DNA of 64,000 nt from an uncultured Caulobacterales bacterium (GTDB lineage: Bacteria; Pseudomonadota; Alphaproteobacteria; Caulobacterales; Caulobacteraceae): positions 1-64,000 of the forward strand of contig CAIUMD010000030.1 in NCBI GenBank assembly GCA_903900155.1, in the 5' to 3' direction. Below are positions 6,692 through 15,177 of this stretch, piece after piece; the first letter of the stretch is position 1; each line of letters opens with the position of its first letter. Position numbers and translations under genes: made by a program. The notes below the pieces were generated by a model. That model ran no database searches, had not been told where the DNA came from, and saw only the letters and a list, made by a program, of their open reading frames with translations.

Positions 6692-8449
6692 ATGACCTAC
6701 CGCGCGCCCGTCCGTGATCTGGCTTTCTCGCTGCGCCATGCGGCGGATTTCGGGCGGCTGGCCGACGCCTTTCCCGAAGCCGACGCCGACACGGTGGCGG
6801 CGGTGCTGGAAGCGGCCGGCGCCTTCGCCGCCGACGTGCTGGCCCCGCTGAACCGCCAGGGCGACCTGGTCGGCGCCAAGCTGGAGAACGGCGTGGTCCG
6901 CTGCGCCCCCGGCTTCGCCGACGCCTACAAACAATTTGCCGACGGCGGCTGGACCAGCCTGGCCGCGCCGGTCGAGCACGGCGGCCAGGGCCTGCCCAAG
7001 ACGCTGGAGGTGGCGGTGCTGGAAATGGTCCAGGCCGCCAACATGGCCTTTGGCCTGTGCCCCATGCTGAGCCTGGGCGCGATCGAGGCGCTGGAGCATC
7101 ACGGCTCCGACAGCCAGAAGCACACCTACCTGCCCAAGCTGGTGTCCGGCGAATGGACCGGCACGATGAACCTGACCGAGCCCCAGGCCGGCTCGGACCT
7201 GGCGGCCCTGACCACGGTGGCGACGCCGGATGGCGAGGGCGGCTGGAAGATCACCGGCCAGAAGATCTTCATCACCTGGGGCGACCACGACGCGGCCGAC
7301 AACATCGTCCACCTCGTTTTGGCCCGCACGCCCGACGCCCCTCCGGGCGTGAAGGGCGTCTCGCTGTTCCTGGCCCCCAAGGTGCTGGTCAATGCCGACG
7401 GCGCGCTGGGCGAGCACAACGCCATCCGGGTCGGGGGGCTGGAGCACAAGCTGGGCATCCACGGCTCGCCCACCTGCGTGATGCTGTTCGAGGACGCCAA
7501 GGCCGAGCTGGTCGGCGGCCTGGGCCAAGGCCTGCCCAACATGTTCACGATGATGAACGCCGCCCGCCTGCAGGTCGGGACCCAAGGCACGGCCATCGCC
7601 GAACGCGCCTACCAGCAAGCCCTCAATTTCAGCCAGGAACGCGCCCAGGGCCGCTCGGCCTGGACGGGCGCCTATCCCGCCCGCCTGTTCGACCATCCGG
7701 ACGTGCGCCGAACGCTCGTCCTGATGAAGGCCCATATCGAGGCCGCGCGGGGCATCTGCCTGTCGACCGCCGTCGCCGCCGACCTGTCGCGCGCCGCCGC
7801 CGACGCGGCGACCCGCATGAGCGCCAAGCTGCGCGAGGAGCTGCTGACCCCCATCGCCAAGGCCTGGTCGACCGATGTCGGCGTCCAGGTCGCCTCGCTG
7901 GGCGTGCAGATCCACGGCGGCATGGGCTTCATCGAGGAGACCGGCGCGGCCCAGCACTATCGCGACGCCCGCATCGCGCCGATCTACGAAGGCACCAACG
8001 GCATCCAGGCCATCGATCTCGTGGGCCGCAAGCTGATGCTGGGCGAAGGCCAGGCCATGGCCGATCTGATGGACGACATCCGCGACACCATCGACCTGCT
8101 GAACGCCGGCGAGCTGAAGGCCGTCGGCCTGCGCCTGGAAGCGGCCCTGGACGCGGCGGCTTCGGCCACGGCCTGGCTGATCGAACGTCGCGCCAAGGCC
8201 ATGCCGGACGCGCTGTCGGGGGCCACGGCCTACCAAAAGCTGCTGGGCGACGTGGTCGGCGGCTGGATGCTGGCCAAGGGCGCGCTGGCGGCGGCCGGCG
8301 AGCCGGATGCGGCCTGGGCCGAGAGCAAGCGGGCCCTGGCGCGAGTGTTCGCCGAAGCGGTGCTGGCCCAGGTTCCGGGGGCGGCGGCCGGGGTGATGAT
8401 CGGCGCGGCCGACCTCGAGGCGATGACGCCCGAAGTGCTGGGGACTTAA
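6692..8449 (+). CDS. Acyl-CoA dehydrogenase, large (DmdC-like) type
   Basis: A 585-residue FAD-dependent acyl-CoA dehydrogenase. It has an N-terminal extension, the middle domain NLTEPQAGSDLAAL (flavin/substrate contact), and YEGTNGIQ with the catalytic base Glu433. A C-terminal extra domain of about 120 residues places it in the 590-residue subfamily that includes 3-methylmercaptopropionyl-CoA dehydrogenase (DmdC) and long-chain enzymes, not the 380-residue type. It catalyses alpha,beta-desaturation of an acyl-CoA and passes electrons to ETF. The substrate cannot be told from sequence. It is monocistronic, ending at a family B repeat. The ETF-beta-type methyltransferase at 46381 may act on its electron acceptor. 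Confidence 0.9.
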   Translation: MTYRAPVRDLAFSLRHAADFGRLADAFPEADADTVAAVLEAAGAFAADVLAPLNRQGDLVGAKLENGVVRCAPGFADAYKQFADGGWTSLAAPVEHGGQGLPKTLEVAVLEMVQAANMAFGLCPMLSLGAIEALEHHGSDSQKHTYLPKLVSGEWTGTMNLTEPQAGSDLAALTTVATPDGEGGWKITGQKIFITWGDHDAADNIVHLVLARTPDAPPGVKGVSLFLAPKVLVNADGALGEHNAIRVGGLEHKLGIHGSPTCVMLFEDAKAELVGGLGQGLPNMFTMMNAARLQVGTQGTAIAERAYQQALNFSQERAQGRSAWTGAYPARLFDHPDVRRTLVLMKAHIEAARGICLSTAVAADLSRAAADAATRMSAKLREELLTPIAKAWSTDVGVQVASLGVQIHGGMGFIEETGAAQHYRDARIAPIYEGTNGIQAIDLVGRKLMLGEGQAMADLMDDIRDTIDLLNAGELKAVGLRLEAALDAAASATAWLIERRAKAMPDALSGATAYQKLLGDVVGGWMLAKGALAAAGEPDAAWAESKRALARVFAEAVLAQVPGAAAGVMIGAADLEAMTPEVLGT

Positions 8450-8468
8450 ACGCCACGAAGCCGCCCTC

Positions 8469-8569
8469 GCCCTTCGACAAGCTCAGGGTGAGGACGACTT
8501 CGAATGCGAGCTCAGTAGAAACCTCACCCTGAGCTTGTCCCCCGGGTCCGACCGCAGGTCGGCCCGAGG
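8469..8569. repeat. Palindromic intergenic repeat, family B copy 1
   Basis: Arms ACAAGCTCAGGGTGAGG and CCTCACCCTGAGCTTGT face each other across about 30 bases and are followed by a small hairpin, CCGACC...GGTCGG. A second copy with the same core lies at 55191-55311. Here it separates the convergent acyl-CoA dehydrogenase and hydrolase genes and may end both transcripts. Confidence 0.75.
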
Positions 8570-8602
8570 ATGAACTCCGGGCGAGGTTTCGCTTGGCTCA
8601 GA

Positions 8603-9595
8603 CTACGCCTTGAAGAACGCCAGCAGATCCGCGTTGATCACCTCCGGGTGCGTCGAGGCCATGCCGTGCGGCAGGCCCGGATAGGTCTTCAACGTACCCT
8701 TCTTGACCAGCTTGATGGCCAGGTGGGCGCTGTCGGCGATCGGGACGATCTGGTCGTCCTCGCCGTGCATGATGAAGACCGGGACGTCGACCTTCTTCAG
8801 GTCCTCGGTGAAGTCGGTTTCCGAGAACGCCTTGATGCAGTCGTAGTGGGCCTTGGCGCCGCCGGTCATGCCCTGGCGCCACCAGTTGTCGATCAGGCCC
8901 TGGCTGACCTTGGCGCCCGGACGGTTGAAGCCGTAGAACGGCCCCTCGGGAATGTCGCGGAAGAACTGGGCGCGGTTGGCGACCAAGGCGGCGCGGAAGC
9001 CGTCGAACACCTCGATCGGCAGGCCGCCCGGATTCTTGGCCGACTTGACCATCACCGGCGGCACGGCGCCGATCAGCACGACCTTGCCCACCCGGCCCGG
9101 CTTGGCGCGGGCGGCATAGTGGATGGCCTCGCCGCCGCCGGTCGAGTGGCCGACGTGGAAGGCGTTCTTCAGGTCCAGATGGTCGGCCAGCGCGATGACG
9201 TCGGCCGCATACGCATCCATCTCGTTACCCGTATTCGTCTGGGTCGAGCGGCCGTGACCACGACGGTCATGGGCGATGACGCGATAACCCTTGAGCAGGA
9301 AGAACATCATCTGGGCGTCCCAGTCGTCGGCCGACAGCGGCCAGCCGTGGTGGAACACGATCGGCTGGGCGTCCTTGGGGCCCCAGTCCTTGTAGAAGAT
9401 CTGCACGCCGTCCTTCGTGGTGACGAAGCCGCTTTCGGCGCGGCCAATGGACGGCGAGCCGGCGTGAGGCGTAGCGGTCTTGACCTTCGGGGTCGCGGCC
9501 TGGGCGCTCTGGCCCAGCGAGGCGGCCGCCACGGCGGCGAGACCGAAGCCGGCGGTCATGACGCCGCGGCGGGAAGCTTGGTTCGACTGGCTCAT
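8603..9595 (-). CDS. Tat-exported alpha/beta hydrolase, cofactor-free haloperoxidase type
   Basis: A 330-residue alpha/beta hydrolase of the non-haem chloroperoxidase/perhydrolase group. A twin-arginine signal (SRRGVMTAG, residues 8-16) followed by a hydrophobic stretch and AQA-A predicts export of a folded enzyme. The oxyanion segment HHGWPLS, nucleophile Ser151 in GHSTGG, acid in GEDDQIVP and His in [10 protein letters not shown] complete the triad. Enzymes of this type are esterases that also form peracids from peroxide. It is divergent from an OhrR-like regulator, with a matching operator 23 bases upstream of its start, suggesting induction by organic peroxides or related stress. Confidence 0.9.
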   Translation of the reverse strand: MSQSNQASRRGVMTAGFGLAAVAAASLGQSAQAATPKVKTATPHAGSPSIGRAESGFVTTKDGVQIFYKDWGPKDAQPIVFHHGWPLSADDWDAQMMFFLLKGYRVIAHDRRGHGRSTQTNTGNEMDAYAADVIALADHLDLKNAFHVGHSTGGGEAIHYAARAKPGRVGKVVLIGAVPPVMVKSAKNPGGLPIEVFDGFRAALVANRAQFFRDIPEGPFYGFNRPGAKVSQGLIDNWWRQGMTGGAKAHYDCIKAFSETDFTEDLKKVDVPVFIMHGEDDQIVPIADSAHLAIKLVKKGTLKTYPGLPHGMASTHPEVINADLLAFFKA

Positions 9596-9617
9596 GGATC
9601 AACCCTCATCTCTTGTC

Positions 9618-9640
9618 CGCGATAATTGTTATCGCGATAA
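9618..9640. promoter_or_regulatory. Operator for the OhrR-like regulator, hydrolase side
   Basis: CGCGATAA and TTATCGCG form a perfect 8-base inverted repeat with a three-base spacer (9618-9636). The right arm is reused in a second perfect palindrome TTATCGCGATAA (9629-9640). It lies 23 bases upstream of the hydrolase start. The half-site TTATCGCGA recurs at the second site beside the regulator gene. Confidence 0.7.
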
Positions 9641-9686
9641 CGAAAAGCGTCTTAGGCCAGCCGCGACAGCGTGTCCACCATTTTCT

Positions 9687-9713
9687 TTATCGCGATATCC
9701 TTTTTCGTGATAA
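9687..9713. promoter_or_regulatory. Operator for the OhrR-like regulator, regulator side
   Basis: TTATCGCGA (9687-9695) and TCGTGATAA (9705-9713) form an inverted repeat with one mismatch and a nine-base spacer, ending just before the AAGAAGGA ribosome-binding region of the regulator gene at 9723. Sharing the half-site with 9618-9640 points to one protein controlling both divergent genes. Confidence 0.65.
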
Positions 9714-9722
9714 GAAGGATCC

Positions 9723-10169
9723 ATGACAACGAAGATCCCTCCTCCGCGCCCGCTGGATCAGCAGATCTGCTTCACCCTGTATGCGACCAGCATGGCGATC
9801 ACCCGCGCCTACAAGCCCCTGCTGGACACGTTGGGCCTGACCTATCCGCAGTACCTGGTGCTGAACGTGCTGGGCGAAGCCGGTGAAGGCGTCACCATCG
9901 GCGGCATCGCCGAGCGGCTGGACCTGGAGTCCAGCACCGTGACCCCGCTGGTCAAACGCCTGGAAGCCGCCGGCCTGGTCGCGCGGCGGCGCGGGCTCGA
10001 GGACGAGCGCCGGGTCGAGGTGACGATGACGGAAGCCGGGCGGGCTCTGCTAGGCCAGTCGGGCTGCCTGAACGACACCCTGCTGGAACGCTCGGGCATG
10101 GCCGGCGAGGATCTGGGGGCGCTGAACCAACGCATCCAGGCGCTGCACGAAGCGATCGTGCGGGGGTAG
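9723..10169 (+). CDS. MarR-family regulator, OhrR-like
   Basis: A 148-residue winged-helix regulator. Cys16 lies in the context LDQQICFTLYA, matching the reactive N-terminal cysteine of OhrR, and is followed by LTYPQYLVLNVL as in that subfamily. The wing region around RRRGLEDERRVEV is typical of MarR proteins. OhrR proteins repress until the cysteine is oxidised by organic hydroperoxide. The usual partner is the peroxidase Ohr; here the partner is a Tat-exported haloperoxidase-type hydrolase, with palindromic sites sharing one half-site next to each gene. It sits in the same neighbourhood as a Prx5-type peroxiredoxin (10305-10787). Whether it senses peroxides, rather than acting as a plain MarR repressor, is inferred from the cysteine. 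Confidence 0.88.
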   Translation: MTTKIPPPRPLDQQICFTLYATSMAITRAYKPLLDTLGLTYPQYLVLNVLGEAGEGVTIGGIAERLDLESSTVTPLVKRLEAAGLVARRRGLEDERRVEVTMTEAGRALLGQSGCLNDTLLERSGMAGEDLGALNQRIQALHEAIVRG

Positions 10170-10174
10170 GCACG

Positions 10175-10291
10175 GAATCTGCTCCACCGTTGGGGGGAGC
10201 TGTCGGCGAAGCCGACTGAGGGGGCAGCTCGGCATAGGCCGGTGATGCCCCATCCGGCCCTCCGGGCCACCTCCCCCAGAGGGGGAGGAGA
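10175..10291. repeat. Palindromic intergenic repeat, family A copy 2
   Basis: Shares the GTCGGCGAAGCCGAC core and the GGCCCTCCGGGCC hairpin with the copies at 258-383 and 47443-47572. Its outer arms are a shorter, diverged form (CTCCCCC-type) like the solo hairpin at 11541. It separates the convergent ohrR-like and peroxiredoxin genes. Confidence 0.7.
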
Positions 10292-10304
10292 CTTCAGATG
10301 AAGC

Positions 10305-10787
10305 CTACAGCTGCTCCAGCAGGTACTCGGCCGACGAGACCTTGAACTGGCCGGCTTCCTCGATGTTCAGCTGGGTCACGACGCCGTCCTTGGCGATCAG
10401 CGAATAACGCTGCGAGCGCTCGCCCATGCCGAACTTCGACCCGTCGAAGTCCAGGCCGATCGAGCGGGTGAAGTCGCCGTTGCCGTCGGCCAGCAGCAGG
10501 ACTTCGCCGTCGATGCCCTGGTCCTTGCCCCAGGCCTTCATCACGAAGACGTCGTTGACCGAGACGCAGGCGATGGTGTCGACGCCCTTAGCCTTCAGTT
10601 CGTCGGCCTTCTCCTTGAAGCCCGGCAGGTGCTTGGCCGAGCAGGTGGGGGTGAAGGCGCCGGGCACGGCGAACAGGGCGACGGTCTTGCCCTTGAAGAT
10701 GTCGTCGGCGCCGATCGGCGCGGGGCCTTCGGCCGTGCTGGTCATGAAAGTCGCCGCGGGCAGCGTGTCGCCAACCTTGATCGCCAT
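10305..10787 (-). CDS. Peroxiredoxin, Prx5/AhpE-like thiol peroxidase
   Basis: Reduces hydrogen peroxide and organic peroxides in the cytoplasm using thiol reductants. The 160-residue protein carries PGAFTPTCS with peroxidatic Cys49, the signature of the Prx5 subfamily, and no clear resolving cysteine in the usual place, suggesting glutathione or glutaredoxin as reductant. The ATG at 10787 follows GAGGAAA and begins the conserved MAIKVGDTLP; longer in-frame starts extend into the promoter region. It is divergent from yqgE. Together with the OhrR module upstream it forms a small peroxide-defence neighbourhood. Confidence 0.92.
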   Translation of the reverse strand: MAIKVGDTLPAATFMTSTAEGPAPIGADDIFKGKTVALFAVPGAFTPTCSAKHLPGFKEKADELKAKGVDTIACVSVNDVFVMKAWGKDQGIDGEVLLLADGNGDFTRSIGLDFDGSKFGMGERSQRYSLIAKDGVVTQLNIEEAGQFKVSSAEYLLEQL

Positions 10788-10915
10788 GGGACGTTTCCTC
10801 GTGTGTGCGATTGAATTTTCGTCTGATCGCATATCCTTGCGCGAGGCGGTCGCCAAGCATGCTTTATCGGGTTCTTCGACTTGAAACCGTCACAGCGAAG
10901 GCCAATGCTCCGGTT

Positions 10916-11533
10916 ATGGCCGACTTCATCGACGACGACCTCCTTGGCGACGACCCCTATGACGAAGATGGGGGTGAGTTCCTCACCGGGCGGCTGCTGG
11001 TCGCCATGCCGGGGATCGAAGACCCAAGGTTCGAGCGCACGGTGCTCTATCTGTGCGCCCACGACGAGGAGCAGGCCATGGGCCTGGCGGTGAACCGCCC
11101 GGTCGACGGCCTGTCGGTCTACGAGCTCCTGGACCGGCTGGGCGTGAAGTCCGACATCCAGGCGCCGGGCGACCTGGTCTTGCTGGGCGGGCCGATCGAA
11201 CGGGAGCGGGGTTTCGTCCTGCACACCGACGACTTCAACTCGCCGGACTCGACCCTGCCGGTGGCCGACGGCCTGGGCCTGACCGCCACCCGCGACGTGC
11301 TGGACGCCATGGCCAGCCGCATGCGCCGGCCGCGCAAGGCGATCCTGGCCTTGGGCTATGCCGGCTGGGGCCCCGGCCAGCTGGAGCAGGAGCTGCGCGA
11401 CAACATCTGGCTGATCTGCGACGCCGACGAGGGCATCGTGTTCGACGAGGACCACGAGCACAAATGGACGCGGGCGCTGGCCAAGCTGGGGATCACGGCC
11501 GACCACCTGTCGGCGACGGCGGGCCGGGCCTAG
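10916..11533 (+). CDS. yqgE: YqgE/AlgH family protein (DUF179)
   Basis: A 205-residue protein of the widespread YqgE/AlgH family, whose biochemical role is not established. The family signatures GRLLVAMPGIEDPRFERTV, GLAVNRP and LALGYAGWGPGQLE are all present. The ATG at 10916 is the last before the conserved core; an upstream in-frame ATG near 10859 would add an unconserved leader. It is divergent from the peroxiredoxin gene and convergent with pdeA, with only a short hairpin between. The acidic N-terminus (DDDLLGDDPYDEDGGE) is an unusual local feature. Confidence 0.9.
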   Translation: MADFIDDDLLGDDPYDEDGGEFLTGRLLVAMPGIEDPRFERTVLYLCAHDEEQAMGLAVNRPVDGLSVYELLDRLGVKSDIQAPGDLVLLGGPIERERGFVLHTDDFNSPDSTLPVADGLGLTATRDVLDAMASRMRRPRKAILALGYAGWGPGQLEQELRDNIWLICDADEGIVFDEDHEHKWTRALAKLGITADHLSATAGRA

Positions 11534-11540
11534 TCTGATC

Positions 11541-11570
11541 GGAATCTGCTCCCCCAACGGGGGAGGAGAA
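11541..11570. repeat. Solo hairpin, diverged half of family A repeat
   Basis: CTGCTCCCCC and GGGGGAGGAG-type arms around AAC lie between the convergent yqgE and pdeA genes. The leading GGAATCTGCTCC also occurs at the left end of the copy at 10175. It may serve as a two-way terminator, although the T-run is poor. Confidence 0.5.
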
Positions 11571-11580
11571 AGTTAGCGAC

Positions 11581-13254
11581 TTACCCCCGCGCCTTCACCG
11601 GCGCCGCGCCGTCGACATAGGCCTCGTTCAGATAGACCTCGGCCTCCTGCGGCGACAGGGCCGGCGCGTAGCCGAAGCCCTGGCCGTAGTCGCAGCCCAG
11701 TGACTGCAGGGCGCGGGCCATCTCGGCGTTCTCGACGCCTTCGGCGACGACTTCCAGATCGAGGTCCTGGCCCAGCTTGACGACCGAGCGGACGATCTTG
11801 GCCGAGCCGGCGTTGCCGCCCATGGTGCGCACGAAGTAGCGGTCGATCTTCAGCGTGTCGAACGGCAGGCGCGTCAGGTACGACAGCGACGAGAAGCCCG
11901 TGCCGAAGTCGTCCAGCGCCAGGCCGGCGCCCGCGTCGCGCAGGGTCTTCAGGATCACGGCGGCCCGCTCGGGGTCGCGCATGATGTCGCTTTCGGTGAC
12001 TTCCAGCTTCAGGGCGCCGCGCGGCAGGCGGTTGACGCGCAGGGTCTCGGCCACATCGGCGACCAGGCCGGGGCGATCGATCTCGCCGGTCGAGAGGTTG
12101 ACGCTGACGGTCAGATTGCCCATCGCCGGGTGCGCGTCGCGCCAGGCGGCCAGCTGCTGGGCGGCGGTGTGCATCATGTGCGCGCCCAGTTCGCTCATCA
12201 GCCCCATCTCTTCGATCAGGGGGAGGAACTCGTCGGGCGGCAGCATGCCCCGGCGCGGGTGAATCCAGCGGGCCAGGGCCTCGAAGCCCGACAGCGCGCC
12301 GGTCGACAGGCGCACCACGGGCTGGAAGTAGGGCATGATCTCGCCACGGGCGATGGCGCCGCGCAGGTCGGCTTCCAGGGCCAGGCGCGAGAGGCCGTCG
12401 GTCTCCATCGAGCGGCCGTAAGCCGCGGCCCCGCCACGGCCGGCGGCGGCGGCGGCCTCGACGGCCAGTTCGGCGCGGCGGATCAGCTCGCAGGCGTCCG
12501 GCGCGTCCAGGCCGCCCTCGGCCGAGACCGCGCCGATCGACAGCGTCGGGTGGATGTCGAAGCCGGCCACGCGCAGCGGCTGCTCCAGGGCCGAACGCAA
12601 CATCTCCGCCGGCTCATAACCCTGCGGCTCGCACAGCACGGCGAACTCGTCCTCGCCGATACGGCCCAGCAGGGCGTCGGCCGGGAAGGCGGCGGCCAGG
12701 CGCGAGCCCAGGGCGGCCAGGACGAGGTCGGCGCGTTCGTGGCCCAGGGCCTCGTTCAGGCGACGCAGGCGATCGAGATCGGCGACGACCAGTTCGTGCA
12801 CGCCGTCCTGGCCCAGACGCTCGCGGGCGCGGGCGACGAAGCTGCGACGGTCCAAGAGGCCCGTCAGCTCGTCGCGCTCGGAGGCGGTGAATTTGGTTTC
12901 GGGGGCGACGACGCCGGCGGCGCGGACGCCCTCCTCCAGCCAGACGCCCCGCCACAGGCAGGTCTCGCCGCCACGCACGCGGAAGCGGGCGACGACCTCG
13001 CAGCCGGGCTCGCGAATCTTGAGGACTTCCTCGGCCTGGGCGCGGTCCTGCGGCAGGGCCAGAGCGCGGAAGGCGGCCGACGAGCATTCGGGGGCCAGCG
13101 GCCCCAGGCCCAAAGCACGAGCAGCGCCGTTCAGGCGCAGGCGGTCGGCTTCGGGCTCCCAGATCCACAGCGCGACATCGGCCCCGCCCAACGCTTCCAG
13201 CGTGGCCGTGGTGTCCCAGATCCGTCGTTCACCGGTACGAAAAGACATGCCCAT
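11581..13254 (-). CDS. pdeA: Cyclic-di-GMP phosphodiesterase PdeA (PAS-GEDEF-EAL)
   Basis: A 557-residue protein with a PAS-like domain (about 15-115), a degenerate GGDEF domain with GEDEF at 200-204, and an EAL domain with EAL at 325-327 in FEALARW, plus conserved ESDIM, DDFGTG and EGVE motifs. In Caulobacter the protein with this layout and the GEDEF variant is PdeA (CC3396): GTP binding at GEDEF activates the EAL domain, which cuts c-di-GMP to pGpG, and ClpXP with CpdR degrades it at the swarmer-to-stalked transition. The product ends in Ala-Arg-Gly, compatible with a C-terminal degradation signal. Start at 13254, or the next ATG at 13248. It lies at the end of the oxidase/threonine synthase gene run. 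Confidence 0.92.
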   Translation of the reverse strand: MGMSFRTGERRIWDTTATLEALGGADVALWIWEPEADRLRLNGAARALGLGPLAPECSSAAFRALALPQDRAQAEEVLKIREPGCEVVARFRVRGGETCLWRGVWLEEGVRAAGVVAPETKFTASERDELTGLLDRRSFVARARERLGQDGVHELVVADLDRLRRLNEALGHERADLVLAALGSRLAAAFPADALLGRIGEDEFAVLCEPQGYEPAEMLRSALEQPLRVAGFDIHPTLSIGAVSAEGGLDAPDACELIRRAELAVEAAAAAGRGGAAAYGRSMETDGLSRLALEADLRGAIARGEIMPYFQPVVRLSTGALSGFEALARWIHPRRGMLPPDEFLPLIEEMGLMSELGAHMMHTAAQQLAAWRDAHPAMGNLTVSVNLSTGEIDRPGLVADVAETLRVNRLPRGALKLEVTESDIMRDPERAAVILKTLRDAGAGLALDDFGTGFSSLSYLTRLPFDTLKIDRYFVRTMGGNAGSAKIVRSVVKLGQDLDLEVVAEGVENAEMARALQSLGCDYGQGFGYAPALSPQEAEVYLNEAYVDGAAPVKARG

Positions 13255-13275
13255 CCCGACTGTGTCGGCGTGCGC

Positions 13276-13854
13276 TTACTCGGGCGCGACCATGCCGAAC
13301 AGACGATGATCTCGCCAACCGCCGTTAATTTTCAAATAAGCGGGCGCATATCCCTCTTCGGAAAAGCCACATTTCAGCAGAAGCGCGGCCGAAGCGTGGT
13401 TTTCCGGCATGCATGCGGCCTCAAGTCTATGCAGGCCAAGACCGGTGAAAGCAAAGCGGATCAAGGTCTGCACGGCGTCTCGCATGTGACCTTGGCGGGT
13501 AAAGGGCTGGCCGATCCAGTAGCCGACCGAGCCGGTCTGGGCGACACCACGCCGCACATGGAACAGCCGCACGGCGCCGACCAGGGCGTGGTCTTCGCGG
13601 CGGAAAATGAAGAACGGATAGGCCTCGCCCAGCTCCAGCTCGCGGGCATAGGCCGACAGGCGGGCGCGGAAGGCGGCGCGGGTCAGGTCGTGCTCGGGCC
13701 AGGTCGGCTCCCAGGGCTCCAGGAACGGCCGGGACTTGGCGCGCAGGGCGGCCCAGGCGCGGTGGTCGCCCGGACGCGGCGGCCGCAGATAGACCGCGTC
13801 GCCCTCCAGCTGGAGACGGGGGCGGGTTTTCAGGAACGGCAGCAAGGCATTCAC
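13276..13854 (-). CDS. RimJ/RimL-like GNAT N-acetyltransferase
   Basis: A 192-residue GNAT protein of the ribosomal-protein-alanine acetyltransferase type. VYLRPPRPGDH, GYWIGQPFTRQGHM (acetyl-CoA loop) and the C-terminal KCGFSEEGYAPAYLKINGGWRDH are typical of RimJ. It would acetylate a protein N-terminus, possibly ribosomal protein S5. The GTG at 13854 is chosen because GGAAGG lies eight bases upstream; a TTG at 13869 would add five residues. It follows the M16 peptidase gene with 17 bases between and probably shares its transcript, an order common in alphaproteobacteria. Confidence 0.87.
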   Translation of the reverse strand: MNALLPFLKTRPRLQLEGDAVYLRPPRPGDHRAWAALRAKSRPFLEPWEPTWPEHDLTRAAFRARLSAYARELELGEAYPFFIFRREDHALVGAVRLFHVRRGVAQTGSVGYWIGQPFTRQGHMRDAVQTLIRFAFTGLGLHRLEAACMPENHASAALLLKCGFSEEGYAPAYLKINGGWRDHRLFGMVAPE

Positions 13855-13871
13855 GGCCGCGCCTTCCAAAC

Positions 13872-15131
13872 TCAGGCCAGGGCCTTGGCGAACGCCTCGC
13901 CGGCCTTCAGGGCCGACTTGGCGCCCAGCACGGCGGTGGCGGCCTGGGCCGAGAGCAGGCGCTGGCCCAGGCGGGCGACGTCGGCGGGGGTCACCGCATC
14001 GACCTCGGCGGCCAGTTCCGACGGCGGATACAGTCGGTCGAACAGCAGGATCTGCCCCGCCCCCTGCTCGGCGCGGGCCAGGGGCTGCTCGCGAGCCATG
14101 AACATGTGGGCCTTCAGCTGGGCCTTGGCGCGGGCCAGTTCGGCGTCGTCGATGCTGGAGGCCAGCTTGACCAGCTCCTCGGCGCAGACCTTGGCGGTCT
14201 CGACCGCGTCGCCGGCCGCGCAGCCGACGTATATGCCAAGCGCCCCATGATCAGCGTAAGTGTCGGCATAGGCGTCGATATTGTAGGCCAGACCGCGCTT
14301 TTCCCGCGCCTCCTGGAAGAGCCGCGAGGACATGCCCCCGCCCAGCGTCTCGGCGAAGATGCGCAGGGCGAAATAGTCGTCGTCGCGCGAGCCGCAGGCC
14401 GGCAGCATGAACACCAGGTGCGCCTGCTCCAGCTTGCGCGCCTCGGCCTGCGGGCCGCCGATGAAGGTCGCGGGCGCCGGCACGGCCGCGCCGGGCGTGG
14501 CGGGCAGGTCGCCGAAGGCGCGCTCGGCGGCGGCCATCAGCTGCGCCTCGTCCACCGCGCCCGTGGCGCTGACCACCAGCCGGTCGGCGGCGTAGAGCTG
14601 GGCGCGCCAGTCCGACAGGGCCTCGACGCTGGCGGCGTCGACGGTCTCGTCGCGGCCCAGGATCGGACGGCCCACCGGGTGGTCGCCCCAGCTGGCGCGC
14701 TGGATCAGGTCGAAGACATAGTCGTCAGGCGCGTCGGCGGCCTCGGCGATCTCCTGCTTCACCACCTGCTTTTCGCGGGTCAGGTCGGCGGGATCGAAGG
14801 TCGGGCGGCGCAGCAGGTCGGCGATGACGTCCATGCCCAGATCCAGGCCGCCCCTGAGGGCGCGGACCTGGAAGCTGGTGCGCTCGTAACCCGTGGCGGC
14901 GTTGATCGAGCCGCCCTGGTTCTCGATGACCTCGACGATGTCGCGGGCCGAGCGGCCGCCGGCGCCCTTGAACACCATGTGCTCCAAGAGGTGCGACCAG
15001 CCCGAGCGCGCCGGGTCCTCGTAGGCCGCCCCGCGTCCCGCCACGACCGTGAGCGCCAGGGTTTCAAGGCCCGGCATCGGGTCGCAGACGACGCGGACGC
15101 CGTTGGGGAGGGTGCGCAGAGAAGCAGTCAT
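13872..15131 (-). CDS. M16 family zinc peptidase, mitochondrial-processing-peptidase-like
   Basis: A 419-residue single-chain M16 peptidase. The inverted zinc motif HLLEH gives His47, Glu50 and His51, and a third ligand is expected in the conserved KQEIAEAADAPDD segment. Two related half-domains (about 1-210 and 211-419) form the clamshell. This bacterial subfamily is the closest to the beta subunit of mitochondrial processing peptidase and usually lies beside thrC, as here. Its substrates in bacteria are unclear; no signal peptide is seen, so cytoplasmic peptide turnover is likely. The gene ends three bases before the first possible start of the acetyltransferase gene. Confidence 0.93.
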   Translation of the reverse strand: MTASLRTLPNGVRVVCDPMPGLETLALTVVAGRGAAYEDPARSGWSHLLEHMVFKGAGGRSARDIVEVIENQGGSINAATGYERTSFQVRALRGGLDLGMDVIADLLRRPTFDPADLTREKQVVKQEIAEAADAPDDYVFDLIQRASWGDHPVGRPILGRDETVDAASVEALSDWRAQLYAADRLVVSATGAVDEAQLMAAAERAFGDLPATPGAAVPAPATFIGGPQAEARKLEQAHLVFMLPACGSRDDDYFALRIFAETLGGGMSSRLFQEAREKRGLAYNIDAYADTYADHGALGIYVGCAAGDAVETAKVCAEELVKLASSIDDAELARAKAQLKAHMFMAREQPLARAEQGAGQILLFDRLYPPSELAAEVDAVTPADVARLGQRLLSAQAATAVLGAKSALKAGEAFAKALA

Positions 15132-15177
15132 GAAGCGCGGTATCTAGTGCCTCACGCTGCTAAACACCAGTGCGGCC

